DNA of 63,842 bases from the NCBI GenBank assembly GCA_002457435.1, contig NTLA01000011.1, positions 1 through 63,842 on the forward strand. The letters are read 5' to 3'. Each line of letters begins with the position of its first letter. The first letter of the stretch is position 1. Positions 35,202 to 43,000 of the stretch are shown here, piece after piece. Origin of the DNA: Acidimicrobiales bacterium MED-G01 (lineage in GTDB: Bacteria > Actinomycetota > Acidimicrobiia > Acidimicrobiales > Poriferisodalaceae). A program made the position numbers and the translations under genes. The notes below the pieces were generated by a model. The model did no database searches and was not told the DNA's origin. It saw nothing but the letters and a program-made list of their open reading frames with translations.

Positions 35202-35962
35202 GCCTCCGCGTTGCAGCACTTCAACATGACATCGTTTGGGAGGATCCTGACTCAAACTTCCAGAGGCTGACGCCGCAGATCGAAAGTGCAGTAGCCGCAG
35301 GTGGACAACTCGTAGTCCTCAGCGAGATGTTCTCAACTGGATTCACCATGAATTCAGCAAAGTGCGCTGAAGCACTCGACGGTGCAAGCCACGAATTTCT
35401 GTTGACACAAGCTGCCAAGCATCAGATTTGGATTACCGGATCGGTACCGATGCGATGGGAAGACGGAGTCGCGTACAACACACTTAACTTGGTGGCACCG
35501 AACGGCGACACTCACCGCTACAAAAAGATCCATCCCTTCAGCTTCTCCGCTGAACCCGAAAACTATGGGGCAGGAACCGAATTCCTTCAACTAGGTATCG
35601 GAGGGGTACGAATCACCTTCTTCATCTGTTACGACCTCAGATTTGCCGACGAATTTTGGCAAACAGCTCAATCCACTGATTTGTTTGTCATCCCAGCAAA
35701 CTGGCCTGCAGGTCGCAGAACGCACTGGCAGACACTCCTCAGAGCGCGTGCCATCGAAAATCAGGCCTACGTGTTCGGCGTCAACCGTGTGGGTGATGGA
35801 GATGGGCTCAGCTATGCAGGAGATAGCGCACTGCTAGACCCATGGGGTGAAACGATCGTGTCAGGCATGTCCGATGAGACCCTTTTGATCGGTGACGTAG
35901 ACGCCGAAGTCGTGAAAGAGACCAGAACTACTTTTCCGGTGTTTCAAGATCGACGGACCTGA
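35198..35962 (+). CDS. Carbon-nitrogen hydrolase, omega-amidase (YafV/NIT2)-like
   Basis: 254 residues from ATG 35198, in an ATGA overlap with the aminotransferase stop. The nitrilase triad is visible: Glu in VVLSEMFSTGF, Lys in YKKIHPFSF and Cys in FFICYDLRFADEF. The SEMFSTGF and ENYGAG segments fit the omega-amidase subgroup that hydrolyses 2-oxoglutaramate and 2-oxosuccinamate. Together with the upstream transaminase it would form a glutamine transaminase/omega-amidase pair, as with YbdL and YafV in E. coli. A NIPSNAP gene follows. Confidence 0.9.
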   Translation: MSLRVAALQHDIVWEDPDSNFQRLTPQIESAVAAGGQLVVLSEMFSTGFTMNSAKCAEALDGASHEFLLTQAAKHQIWITGSVPMRWEDGVAYNTLNLVAPNGDTHRYKKIHPFSFSAEPENYGAGTEFLQLGIGGVRITFFICYDLRFADEFWQTAQSTDLFVIPANWPAGRRTHWQTLLRARAIENQAYVFGVNRVGDGDGLSYAGDSALLDPWGETIVSGMSDETLLIGDVDAEVVKETRTTFPVFQDRRT

Positions 35963-36014
35963 AAGAAGAAGACCATTACCACCAACTATTTACCGACCAG
36001 CCTTGGAGGCAACA

Positions 36015-36320
36015 ATGAGTTTCGTTGAAATGCGGACATATGGATTGAAAACCGGAACGGCGAATACCTACGCCGCTCTCTACCTTGAGGAAGGCTTCGC
36101 GATACAAAAGAGCCACCTGGGTGAACCAGTGGGCTACTACGTGAGCGAAGTAGGAGACCTCAATCAGGTGATCCACATGTGGCGCTACGACAGTTTCGAA
36201 GAGCGAGCGGAGAAAAGGACTGCGCTATTTTCGGACCCTGCATGGCTTGAATATGTCTCCAAGATCGGACCGATGGTCGTTACTCAAAAAAATGCGATCC
36301 TCAACGACATACTGAACTAG
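36015..36320 (+). CDS. NIPSNAP family protein
   Basis: 101 residues from ATG 36015, with GGAGG 6 bases upstream. The single NIPSNAP domain (dimeric alpha-beta barrel) reads VEMRTYGLKTGTANTY at the start and GYYVSEVGDLNQVIHMWRYDSFEERAEKR in the middle. These are diagnostic of the family, whose bacterial roles are mostly unknown and which often accompanies catabolic enzymes. Its stop abuts the converging EamA gene. Confidence 0.88.
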   Translation: MSFVEMRTYGLKTGTANTYAALYLEEGFAIQKSHLGEPVGYYVSEVGDLNQVIHMWRYDSFEERAEKRTALFSDPAWLEYVSKIGPMVVTQKNAILNDILN

Positions 36321-37151
36321 TCAGCTCAAACCGATAAGCACGACAGTACTCATAGCGAAAACGAGACCTACTAGTCGTCTATTCGTTAGCTGCTCACCTA
36401 AAACGATGCGGGCCAATAGGACAGTGACAGCCGGGTAGAGACTCGCCAGTACAGCGACTGGCCCCAGTTGTCCGTAACGCAACGCGAACAAGAAAGCCAC
36501 GTTCGCGCCAGTGTCGCAAATCCCGCACCCGATCAAAGGGATCCAACCACTTGATGGTCGTAGTTGCACCTTGCGCGTCAGAGCAACACATATCAGTACT
36601 AGTGCTGCAGAAAATCGACCCGCAACTATGGGCCAGGGTGCCGACTCAGTGCTGGTTTCACTTAGCAGAGAGAAGAAGAGACCGAAACCCAAGCCCGCCA
36701 GCAACGCTTCGTAAATGACTGAAATAGAAACCCGAACGTTTTCGCCGGTTGGTTGAGAACTCAGGATAAAAATTCCGATCACGCCGATCGCAAGCCCGAA
36801 CCAAATCTGTAACCCTTGCTCGTCGCCTCGGGAAACCCCCCAAATTATTGGGAACAAAGCTGAAACTATTGCTGTAATCGGCGCGAATATCGCCATCGGA
36901 CCGCGCGCAAGTCCTCGATAGAGAAGTCCAAGACCCGCGATTCCCACGAGTCCTGCCACGGCACCTAGAACCAAATCGTTCATGCTCGTTGTCGTCGCTA
37001 TGAACGGAGCAATAACCAAAAGAGGTATGGCACCAACCAAAGAAACTGTTGTCAGGACTTGGATAGGGGAATGTCGCCGCGAGCTCACTCCGCCTAAGAA
37101 ATCGCCGGAACCATATAGGAGTGCGGTGATAACAGAAAGAAAGACAGCCAT
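36321..37151 (-). CDS. EamA/DMT-family transporter
   Basis: 276 residues from ATG 37151; the frame stays open to 37193 but the extension is not hydrophobic. About 10 membrane helices are arranged as two EamA repeats. Repeat 1 begins AVFLSVITALLYGSGDFLGGV. Repeat 2 ends GQLGPVAVLASLYPAVTVLLARIVLGEQL, the usual EamA closing motif. The family exports amino acids or other small metabolites; the substrate is unknown. It is divergent from the aldolase gene with 169 bases between them, in which I see no further gene. Confidence 0.88.
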   Translation of the reverse strand: MAVFLSVITALLYGSGDFLGGVSSRRHSPIQVLTTVSLVGAIPLLVIAPFIATTTSMNDLVLGAVAGLVGIAGLGLLYRGLARGPMAIFAPITAIVSALFPIIWGVSRGDEQGLQIWFGLAIGVIGIFILSSQPTGENVRVSISVIYEALLAGLGFGLFFSLLSETSTESAPWPIVAGRFSAALVLICVALTRKVQLRPSSGWIPLIGCGICDTGANVAFLFALRYGQLGPVAVLASLYPAVTVLLARIVLGEQLTNRRLVGLVFAMSTVVLIGLS

Positions 37152-37320
37152 AACGGGGTTGACACGAAAGTACCAAGGCCACCTAAGAGACAAACGAATT
37201 TATGGATCTCGGCAAATTAAAGAACCAAAGAATGTGGTCTTGGAAGCTCGCTTGAACAACAATGAAGTGTCCGATCTGAGCTGATATGAAATCAGCATTT
37301 GTTCCCGAAAGTTTTGATAC

Positions 37321-38118
37321 ATGTCGAATGCACTAATGGAGAAGTGGGCCTCAAAGACTGAAACGCTCGGCAGTTGGCTCTCGCTTCCCGACTCTCACGC
37401 TGCGGAAACAGTTGCCCGCGTTGACTTTGATTACGTGTGCGTTGACATGCAGCACGGTATTGCCGACTACCAAGTCGCCGCGGTCATGTTGCAGGCGATA
37501 ACTATGACGGGAAAAGGAACACCTATATGCCGAGTTCCTTGGAACGAGCCCGGAATCATAGGACGCATTCTCGATGCCGGTGCACGGGGAATCATCATTC
37601 CTATGGTCAACTCGGTTGCAGAGGCTGAAAGCGCAGTGGCGGCGACGAAATATCCGCCCCTGGGTCAGAGGAGTTACGGTCCGACGATCATTGGAGCTCG
37701 TGCGGCAAATGCTGGAGAGGATTACTACCCGACCGCAAATGAGACCAACGCATGCATTCCCATGATCGAAACTCGTGACGCGGTGGAGAACCTTGATGCA
37801 ATTCTCGAAGTTGAAGGAGTCGATGCAATATATGTTGGACCCGCTGACTTGTCATTGAGCTATGGGTACGGACCCGCCTACAGCGACGACAACGAGGAAT
37901 ACAAAGAAGTGCTGGAATACATAGTTGAGAGATGCAACAAAGCGGGCAAAGTGGCGGGCATTCATTCCACGAGCGCTCTTGCTGCTAACCGTCGAGAAAA
38001 AGGCTTCATGATGCAAACAATCAGCGGGGATATTGCTGCCGTAGCCAAGGGAAGCTACCGAGATCTGAAAAACGCGGTCGAAGGCGGAGCCGGCGATGGG
38101 TCCTCAAAAATTTATTGA
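37321..38118 (+). CDS. HpcH/HpaI aldolase family protein
   Basis: 265 residues from ATG 37321. The class II aldolase barrel shows DFDYVCVDMQHGIADYQ (catalytic His region), CRVPWNEPGIIGRILDAGARGIIIPMVN, the metal-binding Glu in IPMIETRDAVENLDAI, and the metal-binding Asp in IYVGPADLSLSYG. The group includes 4-hydroxy-2-oxoheptanedioate aldolase and 2-keto-3-deoxy-rhamnonate aldolase, which split 4-hydroxy-2-oxo acids to pyruvate and an aldehyde. The exact substrate is unknown. Its last 7 bases overlap the converging MFS gene. Confidence 0.9.
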   Translation: MSNALMEKWASKTETLGSWLSLPDSHAAETVARVDFDYVCVDMQHGIADYQVAAVMLQAITMTGKGTPICRVPWNEPGIIGRILDAGARGIIIPMVNSVAEAESAVAATKYPPLGQRSYGPTIIGARAANAGEDYYPTANETNACIPMIETRDAVENLDAILEVEGVDAIYVGPADLSLSYGYGPAYSDDNEEYKEVLEYIVERCNKAGKVAGIHSTSALAANRREKGFMMQTISGDIAAVAKGSYRDLKNAVEGGAGDGSSKIY

Positions 38119-39326
38119 CCTGTTTCCGAAGTGACGTCATTTTCGCTGCGGCGTGTAGCTAACACGAAATACACCCCAGCAGCACCGACTAAACAACCGG
38201 CAGTTTGAAATGCCACTGACATTGACGCGTTATCGCTCAACCAGCCCAGAGCTGGCGGTCCCAAAACGAAACCTACGTCGCCCGCAGATCGGTAGAGACC
38301 TACACCCAATCCGCGCATCCGTTCGGGAAAAAGATCAGCTACGAACGCAGCCGGCGCTGGCCCGGCAGTACCTGTGCCCAACGTGAGGATCACATTTCCC
38401 AACACGAACCACATTGGAGTGGAACTTGACCCAATAACGAAGGTCCCCAATGCAGCTGCCATTCCAGAAAATAGAATGACCGACGCTCGACCGATGTTCT
38501 CCGTAGCCCAGGTTGCGGGCCACAATGTAAACAGCGTCATCACCCCGGTGACAGTGAATACCAGACCCAGTTCACCTGGACCCCAGGCCAAAGTTTCATC
38601 TGCATGGAGCGGGACCAGGGTTGCGCGCGTGCCTGCTCGCGTCATGAAGATTGTGCCTGTCACAAACGCAATTGCTAGGAAAGGGCCACTTCGCGCGATT
38701 CGTGCTGCTTCGCGAGCTGGACTTTCATCTTTAAGTTCGCGACTCGATGAACGGCCTGTTTCTGGGAGGCGGAAAACGGCGTAGACCGCGGCAAATAATG
38801 CGATGACCCCAACCAGGTGGAATGGCGCAGCGAGCCCCCACCGTTCAGCGACTAATCCGCCAATTCCGGGACCTAAAGCAACTCCGACGCTCAGAGCCCA
38901 CTGATTGGTCGCCACGTAACGGGCCCGGAGACCCGGTGGCGCGATATCGATCAGATAGATCAAGGCACCGCTCATAAAAAAAGCTGAACCTGCGCCAGCA
39001 ACAAACCTCCATATCAGGAGTGACCAAATGTCCCCAGCGAAACCTGAGCCGAACATGCCTATGGAGGTCAAGATCGGTCCGCCTATGAGAAGGACTCGTC
39101 TCCCGAACCGGTCCGCAATCAAGCCCGCTGGAATGTTCAGAATTAACCGCGCCAACGCGAAGACTGTGAGGGTCAATCCGACCATCGTCGCGCTGACTCC
39201 GAAATCACGCGCGTAGAGAGGTAGGACAGGGCCGACGACTCCCTGGCCTGCCATTACCAGAAACGTGGCGGAGCAAAGAATTAAAAGTTTTTCCGCTTCT
39301 TGAAACTTTGCTCTCAGCACGAACAC
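38112..39326 (-). CDS. MFS transporter
   Basis: 404 residues from GTG 39326, with about 12 hydrophobic helices. The MFS loop 2-3 motif is clear: GLIADRFGRRVLLIGG. The N-terminal helix ends in PVLPLYARDFGVSATMVGLTLTVFALARL. The type is a sugar/drug-efflux-like 12-helix carrier and its substrate is unknown. It lies between the aldolase and the amidohydrolase, divergent from the latter. Confidence 0.88.
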   Translation of the reverse strand: MFVLRAKFQEAEKLLILCSATFLVMAGQGVVGPVLPLYARDFGVSATMVGLTLTVFALARLILNIPAGLIADRFGRRVLLIGGPILTSIGMFGSGFAGDIWSLLIWRFVAGAGSAFFMSGALIYLIDIAPPGLRARYVATNQWALSVGVALGPGIGGLVAERWGLAAPFHLVGVIALFAAVYAVFRLPETGRSSSRELKDESPAREAARIARSGPFLAIAFVTGTIFMTRAGTRATLVPLHADETLAWGPGELGLVFTVTGVMTLFTLWPATWATENIGRASVILFSGMAAALGTFVIGSSSTPMWFVLGNVILTLGTGTAGPAPAAFVADLFPERMRGLGVGLYRSAGDVGFVLGPPALGWLSDNASMSVAFQTAGCLVGAAGVYFVLATRRSENDVTSETGQ

Positions 39327-39401
39327 CTGTAATTGCTACCACCAGCACAGCACTAATCCTGTGACCTCAGTAGCATGCCAGTACTGGGGAAAGGGGACCC
39401 G

Positions 39402-40547
39402 ATGCAGGTCAATTATCCAATCATCTCCGCTGATTCACATATCGCCGAAGCTCCCAACGCGTATATCGACTACATCGATCCGAAGTGGCGAGATGTCGCC
39501 CCGCATGTGGTCGAAACTGAGGACAAGGGGGACGTGTATGTCATAGATGGGATGAAACGGACTATCCAAATGGGTTTGATAGCAGCTGCTGGCCAGGCCC
39601 CCGAAGACTTAAACCCGCGAGCGAAGTGGGATGAGCTACCGCTAAGCGGATGGGATTCCGACTACCGACTGAAAGACCAGGATCGCGACGGCGTGTCGGC
39701 CGAAGTTATCTATCCCTCTGTCGGGATGGTTCTTTGCAACCACCCCGATGTCGAATACAAAAAGGCTGCTATGGATGCCTACAACAGGTGGATCAGTGAC
39801 TATTGCTCGGTAGACCCCAACCGGCTTCTAGCGATCGCTCAGACCCCACTCCGATCCGTAGAGGAAGGCATCGCTCAACTAGAGGCGATGAAAGCCAGTG
39901 GGATGCGTGGTGTCATGATGCCCGGAAACCCTGCAACTGAATTTGACTACGACGATCCGAGATGGGATCCGTTCTGGAATGCAGCAATTGAATTGAAGCT
40001 GCCGCTGTCGTGGCACATATTGACGACCAAAGAATCAGGTCGACCGCGAGGACCCAAAGCAAACTCGTTCATGACAATCATTCGCGCCAATCAAGACATT
40101 ATGGGAACTCTCGTTTTCGGTGGAGTATTCGAGCGAAACCCAGGGTTGCGAGTTGTCTGTGTAGAAGCTGATGCCGGCTGGGTTCCCCACTATATGTACC
40201 GAATGGACCACGCGTACAAGCGCCATCGTTACTGGCTGCCGCCAGGTCAAGAACTGTCGAAGTTGCCGAGTGAGTACTTTCGGGAACACATTTATACGAC
40301 CTTTCAAGACGACTGGATCGCATTCAAAATGGTTGAGCTTGTGAACCATCAGCGTCTTTTGTGGGCGAACGATTTCCCTCATAGTGACAGCACTTGGCCG
40401 TGGAGCCAAGAAATGCTTGATGAGCATGCTGCCGACCTCACCGATAGGCAAGCGAAAGATATTTTGTGCGACAACACAGCTGAACTATATGAAATTGATG
40501 TCGCTACTCTGCCCGTCGGTGGAGACAGTCTGGCGGCATCAGCCTGA
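39402..40547 (+). CDS. Amidohydrolase family protein (ACMSD-like), first gene of the selenoprotein cassette
   Basis: 381 residues from ATG 39402, chosen for AAGGGG 6 bases upstream; ATG 39375 is in frame but has no such site. The metal site is D-S-H-I-A-E in ISADSHIAEAPN, the central His is in LSWHILTTK and the late Asp in LLWANDFPHSDSTWPWS. It is a paralog of the enzyme at 16.9 kb, with similar length and start motif. It hydrolyses or decarboxylates an unknown cyclic substrate. The GTG of the next gene is only 12 bases downstream, and the selenoprotein follows that, so the three genes look co-transcribed. Confidence 0.85.
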   Translation: MQVNYPIISADSHIAEAPNAYIDYIDPKWRDVAPHVVETEDKGDVYVIDGMKRTIQMGLIAAAGQAPEDLNPRAKWDELPLSGWDSDYRLKDQDRDGVSAEVIYPSVGMVLCNHPDVEYKKAAMDAYNRWISDYCSVDPNRLLAIAQTPLRSVEEGIAQLEAMKASGMRGVMMPGNPATEFDYDDPRWDPFWNAAIELKLPLSWHILTTKESGRPRGPKANSFMTIIRANQDIMGTLVFGGVFERNPGLRVVCVEADAGWVPHYMYRMDHAYKRHRYWLPPGQELSKLPSEYFREHIYTTFQDDWIAFKMVELVNHQRLLWANDFPHSDSTWPWSQEMLDEHAADLTDRQAKDILCDNTAELYEIDVATLPVGGDSLAASA

Positions 40548-40559
40548 CTGGAGTAATTC

Positions 40560-41609
40560 GTGAACTTAACATCCTCTCGTATCACCACCACTGACTTCGC
40601 GGCGGCGCAGGAGACCTACCACTCCAATGGTTGGACTGATGGCCTTCCCGTTGTTCCACCAACACCTGAACTGGTATCGGCGTGTCTCGAGTGGGCCTTG
40701 TTATCGCCCGAACATCTAGTTGGTATCGAACCTGTAAGGGAGCGTTCGATAACCGCAGAAAAACTTGCAATTAACGCGGTCATGGCAGGATGTCTTCCGG
40801 AACACTTCCCGCTGGTTGTGACTGCGTTCACGGCGATGCTCCAACCCGAGTTCCTCCTTCACGGAGCAACCGCATCGACTGGGGGTTGCGCGGTTTTACT
40901 CATCGTCAACGGGCCAATCCGTCGTCAACTCGACATGGTTGGGACCTTCAATGCTCTGGGCAACACCGATCGCGCCTCTGCTGCAGTTGGTCGGGCGGTA
41001 AGACTTGGGCTCATTAACCTTTTAGATGTCCGGCCCGGTGAGATCGACCGTTCCACCTTGGGTCACCCAGGAAAATTCTCCTATTGCTTAGCAGAGGATG
41101 AAGAAAATTCTCCTTGGTCGTCGCTAGCCGAAGAACGTCTTGGAGAGTCTGATGTCTCAGCGGTTACAGCGGTTGCGGCGATGGCACCTCGACAGATAAT
41201 GAACGAATGGACTTCCGATCCTGAACAGATCTGCGACACGATCTCTGCGGAAATTCGAGCTAACCAACTTCATTATTCAATATGGGCAGGTAATTACGTA
41301 GTCGTATTACCCACTCAGCTTCGACAACACTTCAGCGATGCTGGATGGTCAAAAGCCGATGTTCAGGAGTGCGTCTTTGCCAGGGCCCGAGTCATGCGGG
41401 GCTCCTGGAAACAAGTAGGCAAAGGCTCAGTTGTAAAAGACCGCGCGGACCGCGAGTACCCGGCGATGGAATCCCCAGAAGAACTCATCGTTGTCGCTGC
41501 TGGTGGTCCAGCGGGAGGTTTTGCTCAAGTCATTCCTCCATGGCTGGGAACTAAGAGTCGGGCAACTACGGTGGCGGTTGGCGCGTGTGTTGACTGCGAG
41601 GTGCCGTAG
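40560..41609 (+). CDS. Conserved protein of unknown function, partner of the UGSC selenoprotein, C-terminal CxxC
   Basis: 349 residues from GTG 40560, with GGAG 6 bases upstream. I do not recognise a characterised family. A GWTDGLPVVPPTPE block near residues 24-37 is striking, followed by ITAEKLAINAVMAGCLPEHFP and a glycine-rich GATASTGGCAVLLIVNGP. The protein ends with ACVDCEVP, a CxxC pair (Cys 343 and 346) in the last seven residues. There is no signal peptide and no clear membrane helix. It starts 12 bases after the amidohydrolase stop, and the selenoprotein ATG follows its own stop by 2 bases. I infer a physical or functional link with the selenoprotein, perhaps thiol-based. Confidence 0.8.
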   Translation: MNLTSSRITTTDFAAAQETYHSNGWTDGLPVVPPTPELVSACLEWALLSPEHLVGIEPVRERSITAEKLAINAVMAGCLPEHFPLVVTAFTAMLQPEFLLHGATASTGGCAVLLIVNGPIRRQLDMVGTFNALGNTDRASAAVGRAVRLGLINLLDVRPGEIDRSTLGHPGKFSYCLAEDEENSPWSSLAEERLGESDVSAVTAVAAMAPRQIMNEWTSDPEQICDTISAEIRANQLHYSIWAGNYVVVLPTQLRQHFSDAGWSKADVQECVFARARVMRGSWKQVGKGSVVKDRADREYPAMESPEELIVVAAGGPAGGFAQVIPPWLGTKSRATTVAVGACVDCEVP

Positions 41610-41611
41610 CT

Positions 41612-42127
41612 ATGGAATTGATGGATCCGAGTCACGAGCAGCAACTCGATGGTTCCGAGCCAGCTGCTCGAATAAGCAGTCTTAACGGGGCCGTCGTAGG
41701 TCTGATATCGAACGGCAAAGAGAACACACTCCCTTTCTTCGATCGCGTCGAGCTTATTTTGCGAACCGAGTATGGAGTTTCGGAAGTTGTTCGCAGAATC
41801 AAAAAAAATTACAGCGCCCCGGCCGAACTTGAGTTAATGCAAGAAGCACTGGGATGGGACGCGATTCTAAGCGGGGTAGGAGATTGAGGCAGTTGCTCAT
41901 CGTGCAGTTTGCACGATGCCGTGATCGCAGAACGCAATGGAGTTCCGGCCGTCAGCATTATGACGACGGCTTTCGTTGATGCAGCTGAACTTATGGCACG
42001 AGTACAGGGAGTGCCGCTGCACCCGTTTGCTGTTATTGAACACCCGATAGCAAGTGCCGATCCGAAAGGTATCGATGACCGAGCCCGAATAGCGGTTGCG
42101 AAGGCTGCAGAGATTCTTGCTGGGTGA
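41612..42127 (+). CDS. UGSC-family selenoprotein; in-frame TGA (41885-41887) read as selenocysteine
   Basis: 171 residues if TGA at codon 92 is selenocysteine. The frame continues without interruption from ATG 41612 through TGA to the stop at 42127. Around codon 92 it reads GVGD-U-GSCSSCSLHD, the U-G-S-C motif that names this family; Cys replaces Sec in other members. Residues upstream of it (ELELMQEALGWDAILSGVG) and downstream (HDAVIAERNGVPAVSIMTTAF) are both conserved-looking, so neither half is a stand-alone gene. A hairpin suited to a bacterial SECIS follows the TGA. The protein is probably a small redox protein using the selenol and two nearby Cys. It converges with an Lrp-type regulator 5 bases away. 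Decoding would require selA/B/C/D elsewhere in the genome, which this window does not contain. Confidence 0.9.
41888..41918 (+). promoter_or_regulatory. Bacterial SECIS-like element directing Sec insertion at TGA 41885
   Basis: A perfect 9-bp stem pairs CATCGTGCA (41898-41906) with TGCACGATG (41910-41918), closed by a GTT loop (41907-41909). The loop G lies 20 bases after the TGA, and GU in the apical loop is what SelB recognises in the E. coli fdhF element. There the loop starts 19 bases after UGA and is closed by a similar GCA/UGC stem top. The element lies inside the coding frame, as expected for bacteria. Confidence 0.85.
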
Positions 42128-42131
42128 GTCT

Positions 42132-42605
42132 CTAAGCAGAATCAAAAGCCGCGTAGTCGAGGGGAAGTGCAGTAGTTCGTTTTAGTTCTTCCATTTCGAA
42201 AATGGTGCGAACGTCATAAAGAGCTACACGTTCGATCAAGCGTTTGTAGAAGTCGTCATAAGAGTTCATATCGGGAACAACCACTCTGAGCATGTAATCA
42301 ATTTCACCACTAGTTCGGAAAGCCTCAACAATTTCGGGGAACTCGTCGATGGCCGCAGTGAAATCGGCTAGCCAGCTGGCCGAATGGTCATTAGTGCGAA
42401 TTTGAACCAATGCATTGATATCCAACGAAAGTCGTGATGCATCAAGGATCGCTACCTCTCGTCGAATAATGCCGTCTTGTCTTAAGGTTTGGATGCGTCG
42501 CCAGCACGGGGTAGGAGTCAACCCGACCTCATTACCTAGCTCTCGAGACGAACGTGTCGCGTCTTGCTGTAGGAGGTGCAGTATTTCCCGATCAATAAGG
42601 TCCAT
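42132..42605 (-). CDS. Lrp/AsnC-family transcriptional regulator
   Basis: 157 residues from ATG 42605, the usual Lrp length. The N-terminal helix-turn-helix is LIDREILHLLQQDATRSSRELGNEVGLTPTPCWRRIQTLRQDGII. The C-terminal RAM/effector domain contains EAFRTSGEIDYMLRVVVPDM and the closing TIFEMEELKRTTALPL. It probably senses an amino acid or related small molecule. It is convergent with the selenoprotein and divergent from the DUF6356 gene; palindromes in the shared promoter region suggest autoregulation. Confidence 0.93.
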   Translation of the reverse strand: MDLIDREILHLLQQDATRSSRELGNEVGLTPTPCWRRIQTLRQDGIIRREVAILDASRLSLDINALVQIRTNDHSASWLADFTAAIDEFPEIVEAFRTSGEIDYMLRVVVPDMNSYDDFYKRLIERVALYDVRTIFEMEELKRTTALPLDYAAFDSA

Positions 42606-42660
42606 GACGCAATAATACTGTTAAAAGTTGACTGATAGAACTATATAGTTGCGCAATAAT
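42606..42660. promoter_or_regulatory. Candidate Lrp operator region with palindromes and a repeated 9-mer
   Basis: The 113-base gap between the Lrp gene and the DUF6356 gene contains AACTATATAGTT, a perfect 12-base palindrome at 42639-42650. Next to it is TTGCGCAA, an 8-base palindrome at 42649-42656. The 9-mer CGCAATAAT occurs twice, at 42609-42617 and 42652-42660, 43 bases apart, about four helical turns. Lrp proteins bind several phased sites in such regions, so this is a plausible autoregulatory operator. Confidence 0.45.
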
Positions 42661-42718
42661 GCCCAAATGCGATCCGCTAGGCAACAACGTTTCGTACCCG
42701 AGGGCTTACTGTCTTCAC

Positions 42719-42985
42719 ATGGGATTCAAGGCTTACTTCACTGAACACCCGGCATCTGCCGGTGAAAGCTACGGAGAACACTTTCGTGTAGCGAGCCGTT
42801 TCTCCAAAGAACTGCTTATCGCTGGAATTGCATGCGCGGTGCATGCGATAGTCCCCAATCTGTTCACGACTACCGGAAGTTCTAAGATCCGTCAACTCCA
42901 CTCAGAGATGACACAAGGAATGCGTGGCCAAGTTCAACAAGACCCCGATATTGATGTATCGGCTGAGCAGCAGCCAGCTAGTTAG
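42719..42985 (+). CDS. DUF6356-family small membrane protein
   Basis: 88 residues from ATG 42719; the frame is open further up but the conserved part begins with MGFKAYFTEHPASAGESYGEH. One central hydrophobic helix (about residues 31-50, LLIAGIACAVHAIVPNLF) is followed by TTGSSKIRQLHSEM, which matches the DUF6356 pattern known mainly from alphaproteobacteria and some actinobacteria. The function is unknown. It is divergent from the Lrp gene and could be its target. Confidence 0.75.
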   Translation: MGFKAYFTEHPASAGESYGEHFRVASRFSKELLIAGIACAVHAIVPNLFTTTGSSKIRQLHSEMTQGMRGQVQQDPDIDVSAEQQPAS

Positions 42986-43000
42986 ACGATTGACCCAAGG

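Noticed and set aside
41909-42127. A separate 72-codon gene starting at TTG 41909, with 41612-41887 as a truncated gene
   Set aside because: Both pieces are in one frame joined by a TGA within a UGSC motif and a SECIS-like hairpin, and the TTG has no ribosome-binding site. A selenoprotein explains both parts.
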